A stretch of DNA of 64,000 nucleotides from Shinella curvata (GTDB lineage: Bacteria; Pseudomonadota; Alphaproteobacteria; Rhizobiales; Rhizobiaceae): NCBI RefSeq assembly GCF_022899935.1, contig NZ_JALJCJ010000003.1:477720-541719 (forward strand). The letters are read 5' to 3'. The stretch's first letter is position 1. Each line of letters opens with the position of its first letter. Made by a program: the position numbers and the translations under genes. The notes beneath the pieces were generated by a model, which was not told where the DNA came from, ran no database searches, and saw only the letters and a program-made list of their open reading frames with translations. Below are positions 36,686 to 45,910 of the stretch, in pieces.

Positions 36686-38287
36686 ATGAGCTTCTTTTCC
36701 GAGACTGATTCGCCGACCAACCTCACCGAATATTCGGTGTCGGACCTGTCCGGCTCCATCAAGCGCACCATCGAGCAGGCCTTCGACCAGGTCCGGGTGC
36801 GCGGCGAGATTTCCGGCTATCGTGGCCAGCATTCCTCGGGACACGCCTATTTTTCGCTGAAGGACGACAAGGCGCGCATCGACGCCGTGATCTGGAAGGG
36901 CAGCTTTTCGCGCCTGCGCTTCAAGCCGGAAGAGGGCATGGAGGTGATCGCTACCGGCAAGATCACCACCTTCCCCGGCTCGTCGAAATACCAGATCGTC
37001 ATCGAGGCGCTGGAGCCGGCCGGCGCCGGCGCGCTGATGGCACTGCTCGAGGAACGGCGCCGCAAGCTCGCCGCCGAGGGCCTGTTCGATACCGAGCGCA
37101 AGAAGCCGCTGCCCTTCCTGCCGAAGGTCATCGGCGTCGTCACCTCGCCGACCGGCGCCGTCATCCGCGATATCCTGCACCGCATCGCCGATCGCTTCCC
37201 GGTCCATGTCGTCGTCTGGCCCGTCAAGGTGCAGGGCGAGGGCTCGGGACAGGAGGTGGCGGCCGCCATCGAGGGCTTCAACACGCTCGATCCGTTAGGC
37301 CCGATCCGCATCCCGGACGTGCTGATCGTCGCGCGCGGCGGCGGCAGTCTGGAAGACCTCTGGAGCTTCAACGACGAGATCGTCGTGCGCGCCGCGGCGG
37401 CCTCGAAAATCCCGCTGATCTCGGCTGTCGGCCACGAAACCGACTGGACGTTGATCGACCACGCCGCCGACCGCCGTGCGCCCACCCCGACGGGCGCCGC
37501 CGAAATGGCCGTACCCGTGAAGGCCGATCTCGACGCCGAAATCGCTTCGCTTACCGCCCGGCTGCGCGGCGCGACGGCGCGGCAGATGGACAATCGCCGG
37601 CAGGGCGTGCGTGCACTTGCCCGCGCGCTGCCGTCTCTCGATCAGCTTCTCGCGCTGCCGCGCCGCCGCTTCGACGAGGCCGCCGCCGGGCTTGGCCGTG
37701 GCCTGCAGATGAACACCGTCAACAAGCGGCGCGCCTTCGAGCGCACCGCCGCGCATCTGCGCCCCGACATGCTGCTGACCCGCATCGCCGAACGCCGCCA
37801 GCGCGTCGCCGATCGCGTGCAACGCGCCGAGCGCATCGTCGAGCGTCGCCTCGACCAGTTGCGCGCACGCCTCTCCGCCTTCGACGTGTCGCTGCGCGCC
37901 ACGCCCGCCCGCATCAAGACGCAGACCGAGCGGTCACGCGACAGGCTGAAAGGCCTCGCCTTGCGGGCCGAGAGCGCGCTGTCGGGCAACCTCTCGCGCC
38001 GCCGCGCCCTCGTTCAGGCGCAGGACCGCGTGCTGCAATCGCTCTCGTACCGCAACGTGCTGAAACGCGGCTATGCGATCGTTCACGATGAAGCCGGCGT
38101 ACCAGTAAAGGGTGCCGCCGCGCTTGGCCCCGGCCGCGCCATCGCCATCGAATTCGCCGATGGCAGCGTCGAAGCCGTCACCGGCGCGGGCACCCCTTCG
38201 GGCGGCAGTACGCCACCGCGCAAAAAGCCGGCCAAGCCGGAAGCGGAGGCGGCCAAACCGGCGCCTCGCCAGGGCTCGCTGTTCTGA
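36686..38287 (+). CDS. xseA: exodeoxyribonuclease VII large subunit
   Basis: A 533-aa subunit of the single-strand-specific nuclease that trims DNA in repair. N-terminal OB-fold (about 12-115, [21 protein letters not shown]), catalytic domain (about 130-440, with [23 protein letters not shown] and [10 protein letters not shown]), coiled coils, and a C-terminal segment (KRGYAIV). The tail beyond residue 500 is low-complexity and lysine-rich, longer than in E. coli. The small subunit gene xseB is not in this window. Confidence 0.96.
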   Translation: MSFFSETDSPTNLTEYSVSDLSGSIKRTIEQAFDQVRVRGEISGYRGQHSSGHAYFSLKDDKARIDAVIWKGSFSRLRFKPEEGMEVIATGKITTFPGSSKYQIVIEALEPAGAGALMALLEERRRKLAAEGLFDTERKKPLPFLPKVIGVVTSPTGAVIRDILHRIADRFPVHVVVWPVKVQGEGSGQEVAAAIEGFNTLDPLGPIRIPDVLIVARGGGSLEDLWSFNDEIVVRAAAASKIPLISAVGHETDWTLIDHAADRRAPTPTGAAEMAVPVKADLDAEIASLTARLRGATARQMDNRRQGVRALARALPSLDQLLALPRRRFDEAAAGLGRGLQMNTVNKRRAFERTAAHLRPDMLLTRIAERRQRVADRVQRAERIVERRLDQLRARLSAFDVSLRATPARIKTQTERSRDRLKGLALRAESALSGNLSRRRALVQAQDRVLQSLSYRNVLKRGYAIVHDEAGVPVKGAAALGPGRAIAIEFADGSVEAVTGAGTPSGGSTPPRKKPAKPEAEAAKPAPRQGSLF

Positions 38288-38294
38288 GGCCGCC

Positions 38295-38885
38295 ATGCGT
38301 ATCCTGCTCGTGCTCGCCCATCCCCTGAAAGACAGCTTTGCCGCCAGCACGGCGGAGGCGGTGCGCCGCAAGCTCACGGAGAACGGCCACACGGTCGATC
38401 TTCTCGATCTCTATCGCGAAAACTTCGACCCGCGCCTCAGCGTGTCCGAGCGCAACCGCTATTTCGAGCCGGACTACGATCCCTCCGAAGCCGAACCCTA
38501 TATCAGCCGGCTGAGAGCAGCCGATGGGCTGGTTCTGGTCTTCCCGCAATGGTGGTTCAATTTCCCGGCCATCCTGAAGGGCTTTTTCGACCGTGTCTTC
38601 GCGCCCGGCGTCGCCTTCGAGAACGATCCGAAGGGCGGCCGCATCCAGCCGCGGCTTGGCAATATCCACCTGTTCTGGGCCTTCACCACGACGGGCTCGC
38701 CCTGGTGGGTGGTCAATTTCTACATGGGCAATCCCGTCAAGCGCCTGTTGAAGCGTGGCATCGCCGCCTTCTGCGCCAAGGGGCTGGATTTCAAGCTGGT
38801 CTCGTTGCACGACATGGACCGCATCGACGACACAAGGCGCCGCGCGCATCTGCTGCGTGTCGAAAGGCTCGTCGACCGGATCTGA
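38295..38885 (+). CDS. flavodoxin-fold NAD(P)H oxidoreductase
   Basis: A 196-aa member of the NAD(P)H dehydrogenase (quinone)/MdaB-KefF group. It opens with RILLVLAHPLKDSFAAS, the FMN phosphate-binding loop, and has the VFPQWWFNFPAILKGFFDRVF segment of the family. It starts 7 bp after xseA and is co-transcribed. It may reduce quinones or azo compounds; the true substrate is unknown. Confidence 0.88.
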   Translation: MRILLVLAHPLKDSFAASTAEAVRRKLTENGHTVDLLDLYRENFDPRLSVSERNRYFEPDYDPSEAEPYISRLRAADGLVLVFPQWWFNFPAILKGFFDRVFAPGVAFENDPKGGRIQPRLGNIHLFWAFTTTGSPWWVVNFYMGNPVKRLLKRGIAAFCAKGLDFKLVSLHDMDRIDDTRRRAHLLRVERLVDRI

Positions 38886-38891
38886 GACATC

Positions 38892-38940
38892 GCGCAATCG
38901 CGGACGCAAAACCGCTCGGCACTTTTGCTGCGATTGCTTT
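38892..38940. repeat. palindromic intergenic repeat, family B, copy 2
   Basis: GCAATCGC (38894-38901) and GCGATTGC (38930-38937) enclose the same core as the copy at 34079 (GGACGCAAAACCGC...CACTTTTGCT). It lies between two convergent genes and may serve both as terminator. Confidence 0.8.
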
Positions 38941-39421
38941 ACTCAAACGCACCGAGAAACTTGCGCAGCAGGCCATCGAGCGCCGCGCGCTCCTGCGCGT
39001 CGAGGCCGTCAAGCAGCTTATGCTGGTTCTCGACATGGTCCGTCACCGCCGCATCGACCAGCGCCAGCCCCTTCGGCGTCAGCGCGATGATCACGCCGCG
39101 CCGGTCGTCCGGGTTGTTTTCGCGTTCGATGAGACCTGCCTTTTCCAGCTGGTCGAGCCGGTTGGTCATGGTGCCCGACGACACCATGGTCGTGGCGATG
39201 AGGTCGCCGGGTGACAGCCGATAGGGCGGTCCGGAGCGACGCAGCGTCGCCAGCACGTCGAAACTCGCCGAATTGAGCCCGTGCGCCGAAAGCGCCTTCT
39301 CGACTTCGCGCGCTAGGTGTGTGCGCAGCCGCGCGATGCGGCCGAGAAGACCCATCGGCTCGACATCGAGGTCGGGCCGTTCGCGGTTCCATTGGGCAAG
39401 AATTCTGTCGACATGATCCAT
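38939..39421 (-). CDS. MarR family transcriptional regulator
   Basis: A 160-aa regulator with a winged helix-turn-helix (about 50-120, including LSPGDLIATTMVSSGTMTNR and the wing NPDDRRGVII). Two copies of a perfect 16-bp palindrome lie between it and a divergent EamA exporter gene. This is the standard arrangement of a MarR repressor controlling itself and an exporter. The 3' end overlaps the family B repeat by 2 bp. Confidence 0.93.
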   Translation of the reverse strand: MDHVDRILAQWNRERPDLDVEPMGLLGRIARLRTHLAREVEKALSAHGLNSASFDVLATLRRSGPPYRLSPGDLIATTMVSSGTMTNRLDQLEKAGLIERENNPDDRRGVIIALTPKGLALVDAAVTDHVENQHKLLDGLDAQERAALDGLLRKFLGAFE

Positions 39422-39443
39422 GGCAGGACTAAAGACGTCAAAT

Positions 39444-39485
39444 ATCTTGACGTCAAGATAAATTCATATATCTTGACGTCAAGAT
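39444..39485. promoter_or_regulatory. tandem MarR operators
   Basis: ATCTTGACGTCAAGAT occurs twice, at 39444-39459 and 39470-39485, each a perfect palindrome. The start-to-start distance is 26 bp, about 2.5 helical turns, in the 83-bp region between marR and the EamA gene. A further half-site (GACGTCAA) lies just before the first copy. Confidence 0.88.
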
Positions 39486-39504
39486 TCTTTGTATGGAGAT
39501 ACTT

Positions 39505-40407
39505 ATGTCTCGCAATTCCGACATCCTGCTGACCGCAACCGCGCCCGCCATCTGGGGCAGCACTTATTTCGTGACGACCGAGTTTCTGCCGGCCGGGTAC
39601 CCGCTCACCGTCGCCATGCTGCGCGCCCTGCCGGCCGGCCTCATCCTGATGCTTCTCGTTCGCCAGTTGCCGAAGGGCATCTGGTGGCCGCGCACGGTCC
39701 TGCTCGGCGCACTGAACTTCTCATTCTTCTGGGCCATGCTCTTCGTTTCCGCCTATCGCCTGCCCGGCGGCGTTGCCGCCACCGTCGGCGCCATCCAGCC
39801 GCTGATCGTTCTCGGCCTTTCGCGCGCCGTCATAGGCACGTCCGTGCGGCCGCTCTCCGTGCTCGCGGGCCTTGCCGGCATCGGTGGTGTGGCGCTTCTC
39901 GTGCTGACGCCGGCCGCCCACCTCGATCCGATCGGCATCGCCGCCGGTCTCGCCGGCGCGGTCTCCATGGCGTTCGGCACGGTTCTGTCGCGCCACTGGC
40001 AGCCGCCCGTGCCGCCGCTCACCTTCACCGCCTGGCAGCTGACGGCCGGCGGCCTGCTGCTGGTGCCCGTCGCGCTGTTCTTCGAGCCCGCCTTGCCGGT
40101 TCCCTCCGCGCAGAACCTGCTCGGCTTTGTCTATCTCGGCGGCATCGGCGCGGCGGCCACCTATATCGTCTGGTTCCGCGGCCTGTCGCGGCTCGATCCG
40201 GCGACCGTCTCGCCACTCGGCTTCCTGAGCCCGCTCGTTGCCGTCATCGTGGGATGGGCGTTGCTTTCACAGGATCTCAGCCCCCTGCAGGGCATCGGCA
40301 TGGTGGTGATTCTCGCAAGCGTGTGGCTCAGCCAATGGGCACAATCCGCCCCGGCGGCGACATCGGTCAAGCGTCGCGCTGCAACGCCTTTCGCTGCGCG
40401 GCCGTAA
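39505..40407 (+). CDS. EamA family transporter controlled by MarR
   Basis: A 300-aa membrane protein with ten helices in two EamA domains (TAPAIWGSTYFVTTEFLPAG at the start). I chose ATG 39505, preceded by GGAGAT at 39496; the ATG at 39493 overlaps that ribosome binding site. Probably an exporter of a metabolite or toxic compound recognised by the divergent MarR protein. Its 3' end overlaps the convergent reductase gene by 41 bp. Confidence 0.9.
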   Translation: MSRNSDILLTATAPAIWGSTYFVTTEFLPAGYPLTVAMLRALPAGLILMLLVRQLPKGIWWPRTVLLGALNFSFFWAMLFVSAYRLPGGVAATVGAIQPLIVLGLSRAVIGTSVRPLSVLAGLAGIGGVALLVLTPAAHLDPIGIAAGLAGAVSMAFGTVLSRHWQPPVPPLTFTAWQLTAGGLLLVPVALFFEPALPVPSAQNLLGFVYLGGIGAAATYIVWFRGLSRLDPATVSPLGFLSPLVAVIVGWALLSQDLSPLQGIGMVVILASVWLSQWAQSAPAATSVKRRAATPFAARP

Positions 40408-41155
40408 GCCCCTTGAAGACGGCATGGGCAAGGTCGGCCTCGACCATGGCGGAGAGGCCGGCGGCGGTGGTGCCGCGATAGTCCATGAACAGATCGACGA
40501 TATCGGCGGGTGTCTCGGTCAGGCTCGCCATCTGCGTGGCGGCCCCCAGGAAGAGCTGGCGCACGGCGATATCGGCCATGTCGGGATCGATGCCGGACTC
40601 GATGGCATGGCGGATCATCGCATCCGCCATCAGCGCCGGAAAGGCCGCTCCCGAGCCCGTCAGCGCCGTGAAATAATCAAGCTCCTGCTCGTCGCTGATG
40701 ACATGCGCACGACCGGAAGCCTCGAAGAACCGCCGTGTAAAATCCAGATCGGACCTGCGAACATCCTGCGTCGCAAACCAAGGCGTGAAGGAAAGGCGCT
40801 GTTCGGCGCAGGCATTCGGCATCGCCCGCACGATGCGTTGCGCGCCGAAGCGTTCAGTGATCTCCTCCACCGTCACCCCCGCCATGACGGAGATCACGAA
40901 ACGACCACGGAGGTCCAGGTCGAGCTCCTCGATGTCGGCCGGGCGGATGGAAAGGAGGATGACGTCGGACGCATCGACCAGGATCGAATTGTCCGTCGTC
41001 ATATGCACACCCGGCCAGGCTTCGAAACCCGAAATGTTGCCGGAGCGCGAGGACAGCACGAGATCTGCCGGCTTGACGATGCGGTCTATCAGGACCGGCC
41101 GGAGCAAAGCCCCCGCCAGCCATCCACCCCCACCGATCACGCCGAGATGGGTCAT
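40367..41155 (-). CDS. pyrroline-5-carboxylate reductase-like protein
   Basis: A 262-aa NAD(P)-dependent dehydrogenase. The N-terminal Rossmann domain begins GVIGGGGWLAGALL. The C-terminal helical dimerisation domain has ALTGSGAAFPALMADAM, the P5CR signature region. It may not be the biosynthetic ProC, as similarity outside motifs looks modest. Start ATG 41155 overlaps the stop of the upstream M29 peptidase (ATGA), indicating coupling. Confidence 0.78.
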   Translation of the reverse strand: MTHLGVIGGGGWLAGALLRPVLIDRIVKPADLVLSSRSGNISGFEAWPGVHMTTDNSILVDASDVILLSIRPADIEELDLDLRGRFVISVMAGVTVEEITERFGAQRIVRAMPNACAEQRLSFTPWFATQDVRRSDLDFTRRFFEASGRAHVISDEQELDYFTALTGSGAAFPALMADAMIRHAIESGIDPDMADIAVRQLFLGAATQMASLTETPADIVDLFMDYRGTTAAGLSAMVEADLAHAVFKGLTAAQRKALQRDA

Positions 41156-42417
41156 GCTCGCTCGCCGGCCCACTCGCCGCCACGCATGACGGCAACGCGG
41201 CTTCCGTCGTCGCGGATACCGTCGATATCCACCTTGTCGGAACCGATCATCCAGTCGATGTGAATCAGGCTTTCATTGCCGCCCTGCGCGCGGATCTGTT
41301 CCGGCGAAAGGTTCGCGCCATCCAGGAAGCACTTCGAATAGCACTGGCCGAGCGCGATGTGGCAGGAGGCGTTTTCGTCGAACAGCGTGTTGTAGAACAG
41401 GATGCCGCTCGCCGAGATCGGCGATGAATGCGGCACCAGCGCCACTTCGCCGAGCCGGCGCGCGCCCTCGTCGGTATCCAGCACCTTGTTCAGCACCGCC
41501 TCGCCCCTGGACGCCTTCGCCTCGACGATCCGGCCGCCTTCGAAGCGCACCTGGATATCGTCGATCAGCGTGCCCTGATGCGACAGCGGCTTGGTCGAGG
41601 AAACGTGGCCTTCGACGCGCAGCGCATGCGGCGTCGTGAACACTTCCTCCGTCGGAATGTTCGGATTGCAGGTGATGCCGTTCTTGGCGGTCGACGCGCC
41701 GCCATGCCATTCGTGGCCGTCGGCGAGGCCAACCGTCAGATCGGTGCCCGGACCCTTGAAGTGAAGCGCTGCGAAGCGCTCGCCGTTCAGCCAGGCCGAA
41801 CGCTTGGCAAGGCCGGCATTGTGCGCGGCCCAGGCCCCGACGGGATCGGCGACATCGACGCGCGAGGCGGCGAAGATCGCGTTGGCGAGCTTTTCGACCG
41901 CCACATCTTCGGGGTCGTTCGGGAACACCTGTTTGGCCCAGGACGGGTTCGGATAGGAGACGATATTCCAGTTGATGTCGAAATTGGCGATCTTCTCCAA
42001 CGCCGGCTTGTAGGCCATGGAATTGGCCTTGTTGGCGCGGGCGACCTTGGCCGGGTCCTCGTTGGCGAGCAGCATCGGGTTGTCGCCGGCGATCGCGAGG
42101 CGCGCCGCGCCATTGGCATAGGCCTTGGCCATGCCCTCGTAGAGCCAGTCCGAGGCGCGGTCGAAGCTTTCGTCCGGCGCATTGTGGTAACGGGCGAGCG
42201 TCGCCTCCTCATCGGCATAGAAGGTGCTGACGAGACCTGCACCCGCCTTGTAGGCATGTTTGGTGATGAGGCGAGCGAGCGGCAGGGCGGCAATCGGCGC
42301 CGTCATCACGAGGTCCTGCCCCTTCTGAAGCTGCAGGCCGACACGCACGGCGACCTCGGCGAGCTTGTCGAGTTTTGCGGGATCGACGGCGGCAGCGGAA
42401 TTAGCGGGATATGTCAT
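41152..42417 (-). CDS. M29-family aminopeptidase
   Basis: A 421-aa metallopeptidase of the AmpS/aminopeptidase T family. Metal-binding regions are seen in PTEEVFTTPHALRVEGHV, FDENASCHIALGQCY and LIHIDWMIGS. It releases N-terminal amino acids from peptides in the cytoplasm. ATG 42417 fits the family start. Coupled to the downstream P5CR-like gene, and 68 bp after the ybaK-like gene. Confidence 0.9.
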   Translation of the reverse strand: MTYPANSAAAVDPAKLDKLAEVAVRVGLQLQKGQDLVMTAPIAALPLARLITKHAYKAGAGLVSTFYADEEATLARYHNAPDESFDRASDWLYEGMAKAYANGAARLAIAGDNPMLLANEDPAKVARANKANSMAYKPALEKIANFDINWNIVSYPNPSWAKQVFPNDPEDVAVEKLANAIFAASRVDVADPVGAWAAHNAGLAKRSAWLNGERFAALHFKGPGTDLTVGLADGHEWHGGASTAKNGITCNPNIPTEEVFTTPHALRVEGHVSSTKPLSHQGTLIDDIQVRFEGGRIVEAKASRGEAVLNKVLDTDEGARRLGEVALVPHSSPISASGILFYNTLFDENASCHIALGQCYSKCFLDGANLSPEQIRAQGGNESLIHIDWMIGSDKVDIDGIRDDGSRVAVMRGGEWAGERA

Positions 42418-42485
42418 GGCAGGCCTGTCTTTCTGAAATCGATGAATGAAACTTAGTGTGCTCAAGGCCGAATGAGAAGGCGCAA

Positions 42486-42959
42486 TCAGGCGATGACGGA
42501 AGCGGAAATCGCCTTCAGCGCCGACAGGACATCGCGCGGCGCCAGCCGCACCTGCAAACCGCGCTGGCCGCCGTTCATATAGACCGCCTCATGCGCCAGC
42601 GCGGCCTCTTCAATGGCGGTCGGCACCTGTTTCTTCTGCCCGAACGGACTGATGCCGCCGACGACGAAACCGGTCAGCCGCTCGGCATCGGCGGGCTTCA
42701 TCATGTTGGCCGATTTGCCCTTGAAGGCGCCGGCGAGCTTTTTCATGCTGACCTCGCAATCCGAGGGCACGATCACGCAGACCGGCTTGCCATCCACCTC
42801 CGCCATCAAAGTCTTCAAAACGCGCGCCGGATCCTCCCCAAGCGCCTCGGCGGCCTGGATGCCGACGCGGTCGGCGGTCGGGTCATAGTCGTAGGTGTGG
42901 ACGGTGAAGGAAACGCCGGCCTTGGCAAGGGCCTGGGTGGCGCGGGTGGTCTTGGACAT
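42486..42959 (-). CDS. ybaK: Cys-tRNA(Pro) deacylase
   Basis: A 157-aa tRNA-editing enzyme that hydrolyses cysteine mischarged on tRNA-Pro. It matches the YbaK/EbsC fold with SKTTRATQALAKAGVSFTVH at the start, PSDCEVSMKKLA carrying the conserved Lys, and GGISPFGQKK near residue 104. ATG 42959. Located downstream of pcaF on the same strand. Confidence 0.93.
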   Translation of the reverse strand: MSKTTRATQALAKAGVSFTVHTYDYDPTADRVGIQAAEALGEDPARVLKTLMAEVDGKPVCVIVPSDCEVSMKKLAGAFKGKSANMMKPADAERLTGFVVGGISPFGQKKQVPTAIEEAALAHEAVYMNGGQRGLQVRLAPRDVLSALKAISASVIA

Positions 42960-43044
42960 GAGCGGGCCGTCATCGAAACGAGAATATCGGACCGCATGGG
43001 TGCGAAATGCCGGACGGCTTGTCAACCGCCCGGACAGAGTGTCC

Positions 43045-44250
43045 TCAGACCCGTTCCAGCGCCACGGCAATGCCCTGCCCGACGCCGATGCACATGGTCG
43101 AGAGCGAGCGTTTGCCGCCGGTGAGCTGCAATTCCAGCGCAGCCGTCCCGGTGATGCGCGCACCGGACATGCCGAGCGGATGGCCGAGCGCGATGGCGCC
43201 GCCGTTCGGGTTCACCTGCGCGGCATCGTCGGCAATGCCGAGTTCGCGCAGCGTGGCGAGGCCCTGCGAGGCGAAGGCTTCGTTGAGCTCGATCACATCG
43301 AAATCATCCGGCTTGAGGCCGAGCCGGGCGCAAAGCCGCTGCGTGGCATAGACCGGGCCGATGCCCATGATGCGCGGCGGCACACCGGCCGTAGCGCCGC
43401 CGAGAATGCGGGCGATCGGCGTCAGGCCATACTTCTTCACCGCCGCTTCGGAGGCGATGATCAGCGCGGCCGCGCCGTCATTGACACCCGAGGCATTGCC
43501 CGCCGTCACCGTGCCGCCCTCCTTCCTGAAGGGCGTGCCGAGCTTGGCGAGCGCTTCCATGGTCGTCGCGCGCGGATGTTCGTCCTTGTCGACCACGACC
43601 GGATCGCCCTTGCGCTGCGCAATGGTGACGGGCGTGATCTCCCTGGCCAGACGGCCATTCGCCTGAGCCGCAGCCGCCTTTGCCTGCGAGCGCAGGGCGA
43701 AGGCATCCTGATCCTCGCGGGAGACCTTGAAGTCTTCGGCAACGTTCTCTCCGGTTTCCGGCATGGAATCCACGCCGTACTGTTTCTTCATCAGGGGATT
43801 GATGAAGCGCCAGCCGATGGTCGTGTCGTGGATTTCCGCGCTCCGCGAAAAGGCCGTTTCCGCCTTGGGCATGACGAAAGGCGCACGGCTCATGCTCTCG
43901 ACACCGCCGGCGATCATCAGTTCCGCCTCCCCGGCCTTGATGGCGCGGGCAGCGGCGATGACAGCGTCCATGCCCGAGCCGCAGAGCCGGTTGATCGTCG
44001 TGCCGGAGACGGCGACGGGCAGGCCTGCAAGCAAGGAGGACATGCGCGCGACATTGCGATTGTCCTCGCCGGCCTGGTTGGCGCAGCCATAGATGACGTC
44101 GTCGACCGCCTCCCAGTCGATGCCGGTGTTCCTGGCCATCAGCGCTTTGAGCGGGATGGCACCGAGATCGTCGGCGCGCACGGACGAGAGCGAGCCGCCG
44201 AAACGGCCGATGGGCGTGCGGATATAGTCGCAGATATAGGCGTCAGACAT
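43045..44250 (-). CDS. pcaF: 3-oxoadipyl-CoA thiolase
   Basis: A 401-aa thiolase catalysing the last step of the beta-ketoadipate pathway: 3-oxoadipyl-CoA plus CoA gives succinyl-CoA and acetyl-CoA. Catalytic Cys in [11 protein letters not shown] (about residue 90), His in [11 protein letters not shown] and Cys in CIGVGQGIA. It begins 8 bp after pcaJ. Length and motifs match PcaF rather than the longer fatty-acid thiolases. Confidence 0.97.
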   Translation of the reverse strand: MSDAYICDYIRTPIGRFGGSLSSVRADDLGAIPLKALMARNTGIDWEAVDDVIYGCANQAGEDNRNVARMSSLLAGLPVAVSGTTINRLCGSGMDAVIAAARAIKAGEAELMIAGGVESMSRAPFVMPKAETAFSRSAEIHDTTIGWRFINPLMKKQYGVDSMPETGENVAEDFKVSREDQDAFALRSQAKAAAAQANGRLAREITPVTIAQRKGDPVVVDKDEHPRATTMEALAKLGTPFRKEGGTVTAGNASGVNDGAAALIIASEAAVKKYGLTPIARILGGATAGVPPRIMGIGPVYATQRLCARLGLKPDDFDVIELNEAFASQGLATLRELGIADDAAQVNPNGGAIALGHPLGMSGARITGTAALELQLTGGKRSLSTMCIGVGQGIAVALERV

Positions 44251-44258
44251 GTTTTTCC

Positions 44259-44948
44259 TCAGAGTTCCGGCACGACGAGGTCGGTGATGGGGCCGTCGAG
44301 ATGGAGTTTCGCGCCCGTCATAGCCTGCAATTCCTCGAGCGTCATGCCCGCCCGTTTCTCGCGCAGCACGAAGCGGCCACCGGCAACATCGATCACGGCA
44401 TGGCTGGTATAGATGCGGGTGATACAGCCGACGCCGGTCAGCGGAAAGCTGCAGCGCTCGACGAGCTTCGGTTCGCCGTTCTTGGTGACATGTTCAGTGA
44501 TGACGACCACCGACTTTGCGCCATGCACCAGATCCATCGCCCCGCCGACCGCCGGCACGCCCTTGGAACCGACGCGCCAATTGGCGAGATCACCATTCTC
44601 CGCCACCTGATAGGCACCGAGGATCGCCACATCGAGATGGCCGCCGCGCACCATGGCAAAACTATCGGCATGGTGGAAGAAGGCCGAACCCGGCTTCAGC
44701 GTCACCGCTTTCTTGCCGGCATTGATCAGATCCCAGTCCTCTTCACCAGGCGGCGGCGCCTCGCCGAAATCCAAAATACCGTTTTCCGTATGGAAGATCG
44801 CCTCGCGCCCCTCGGGCTGATAGCGCGCCACCATCTCGGGAAAGCCGATGCCGAGGTTCACATAGGCCCCGTCGGCAATGTCCTGTGCCGCGCGCCAGGC
44901 GATCTGGGCGTTGGAGAGTTTGATGTCGTCTCGTGTATCGATGCTCAT
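44259..44948 (-). CDS. pcaJ: 3-oxoadipate CoA-transferase subunit B
   Basis: A 229-aa subunit. The catalytic Glu lies in IFHTENGILDFG (about residue 54), and the GSAFFHHADSFAMVRGGH segment is typical of SCOT-type B subunits. It transfers CoA from succinyl-CoA to 3-oxoadipate. The start overlaps the pcaI stop by 4 bp (ATGA). Confidence 0.97.
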   Translation of the reverse strand: MSIDTRDDIKLSNAQIAWRAAQDIADGAYVNLGIGFPEMVARYQPEGREAIFHTENGILDFGEAPPPGEEDWDLINAGKKAVTLKPGSAFFHHADSFAMVRGGHLDVAILGAYQVAENGDLANWRVGSKGVPAVGGAMDLVHGAKSVVVITEHVTKNGEPKLVERCSFPLTGVGCITRIYTSHAVIDVAGGRFVLREKRAGMTLEELQAMTGAKLHLDGPITDLVVPEL

Positions 44949-45652
44949 GCGTAGGCCACTCCTGCGCGGATCAGCGCTTCTTCCTGGCCGGGATCGGCGA
45001 CCTCGATGATCTGGTCGACGAAAATGCCCGGCGTGACGACCTGTTCGGGATCGATTCCACCCGGCGATACCAGCCGGGAGACCTGCACGATGGTCTTGCC
45101 CGCCGCCATGCACATCAGCGGGCTGAAATTGCGGGCGGCCTTGTTGTAGGTGAGATTGCCGTGCGTATCCCCCACATGCGCCTTGATCAGCGCGAAATCC
45201 GCCTTCAGCCAGCGTTCCTGCACATACATGCGGCCATCGAATTCCGCGACCGGCTTGCCCTCGGCGAGTTCCGTGCCGAAACCCGTCGGCGTGTAGAAGG
45301 CGGGAATGCCCGCGCCGCCGGCGCGGATGCGCTCGGCCAGCGTGCCCTGCGGCACCAGTTCCAGCGCGATTTTCCCGGCGAGATAGTTTTCGGTGAAGGC
45401 GCGCGGATCGGAGGAGCGCGGGAAGGAGCAGATCATTTTCCGGATCCGCCCCGCATCGATCATCGCCGCGATGCCGACGCGCCCGTTGCCGGCATTGTTG
45501 TTGATGACGGTGAGGTCCCTCACCCCCGTGTCGATCAGCGCGTGGATCAGCTCGATCGGCGCGCCGGAGCCGCCGAAACCACCGATCATCACCGTCGCCC
45601 CGTTGCCGATCCCCGATACCGCTTCCGCCAGACTTGAGATGCTCTTGTCCAT
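44945..45652 (-). CDS. pcaI: 3-oxoadipate CoA-transferase subunit A
   Basis: A 235-aa subunit with the CoA-binding VMIGGFGGSGAPIELI stretch and the later FGTELAEG region of SCOT-type A subunits. First gene of pcaIJF, divergent from pcaR. The operator-like inverted repeat at 45703-45757 lies 50 bp upstream. Confidence 0.97.
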   Translation of the reverse strand: MDKSISSLAEAVSGIGNGATVMIGGFGGSGAPIELIHALIDTGVRDLTVINNNAGNGRVGIAAMIDAGRIRKMICSFPRSSDPRAFTENYLAGKIALELVPQGTLAERIRAGGAGIPAFYTPTGFGTELAEGKPVAEFDGRMYVQERWLKADFALIKAHVGDTHGNLTYNKAARNFSPLMCMAAGKTIVQVSRLVSPGGIDPEQVVTPGIFVDQIIEVADPGQEEALIRAGVAYA

Positions 45653-45702
45653 GCCAATCTCCCGATGTCGGCAAGAGAGGTAGATCCGAAGGGGAAAAGC
45701 GG

Positions 45703-45757
45703 CAATCCATTTTGTGCGTTATTTGACTTTTGTTCAATATACGCACAAAATGGATTG
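45703..45757. promoter_or_regulatory. large inverted repeat, PcaR operator candidate
   Basis: CAATCCATTTTGTGCGT (45703-45719) and its exact complement ACGCACAAAATGGATTG (45741-45757) flank 21 bp that contain TTGACT and GTTCAA. The right side GTTCAATATACGCACAA resembles the GTTCGATAATCGCACAA-type sites of IclR regulators PobR and PcaU of Acinetobacter. It lies between pcaI and pcaR. Confidence 0.78.
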
Positions 45758-45784
45758 ATATGCCGGCATGTACTACCCTCTCCT

Positions 45785-45866
45785 CCGTCATGCTCGGGCT
45801 TGACCCGAGCATCCACCCGCCGTGGGTGCCGCGTGGATCCTCGGCGCAAGGCCGAGGAAGACGTCG
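45785..45866. repeat. pair of intergenic palindromic repeats, family A
   Basis: Copy at 45785-45818 (GTCATGCTCGGGCTTGACCC start) and a partly decayed inverted copy at 45831-45866. They lie in the leader of pcaR, between the operator and the start codon. Confidence 0.78.
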
Positions 45867-45910
45867 AGAGGAGGAAAGCGCCCCGGCACCCATTCGGAGA
45901 CGAAACAACC

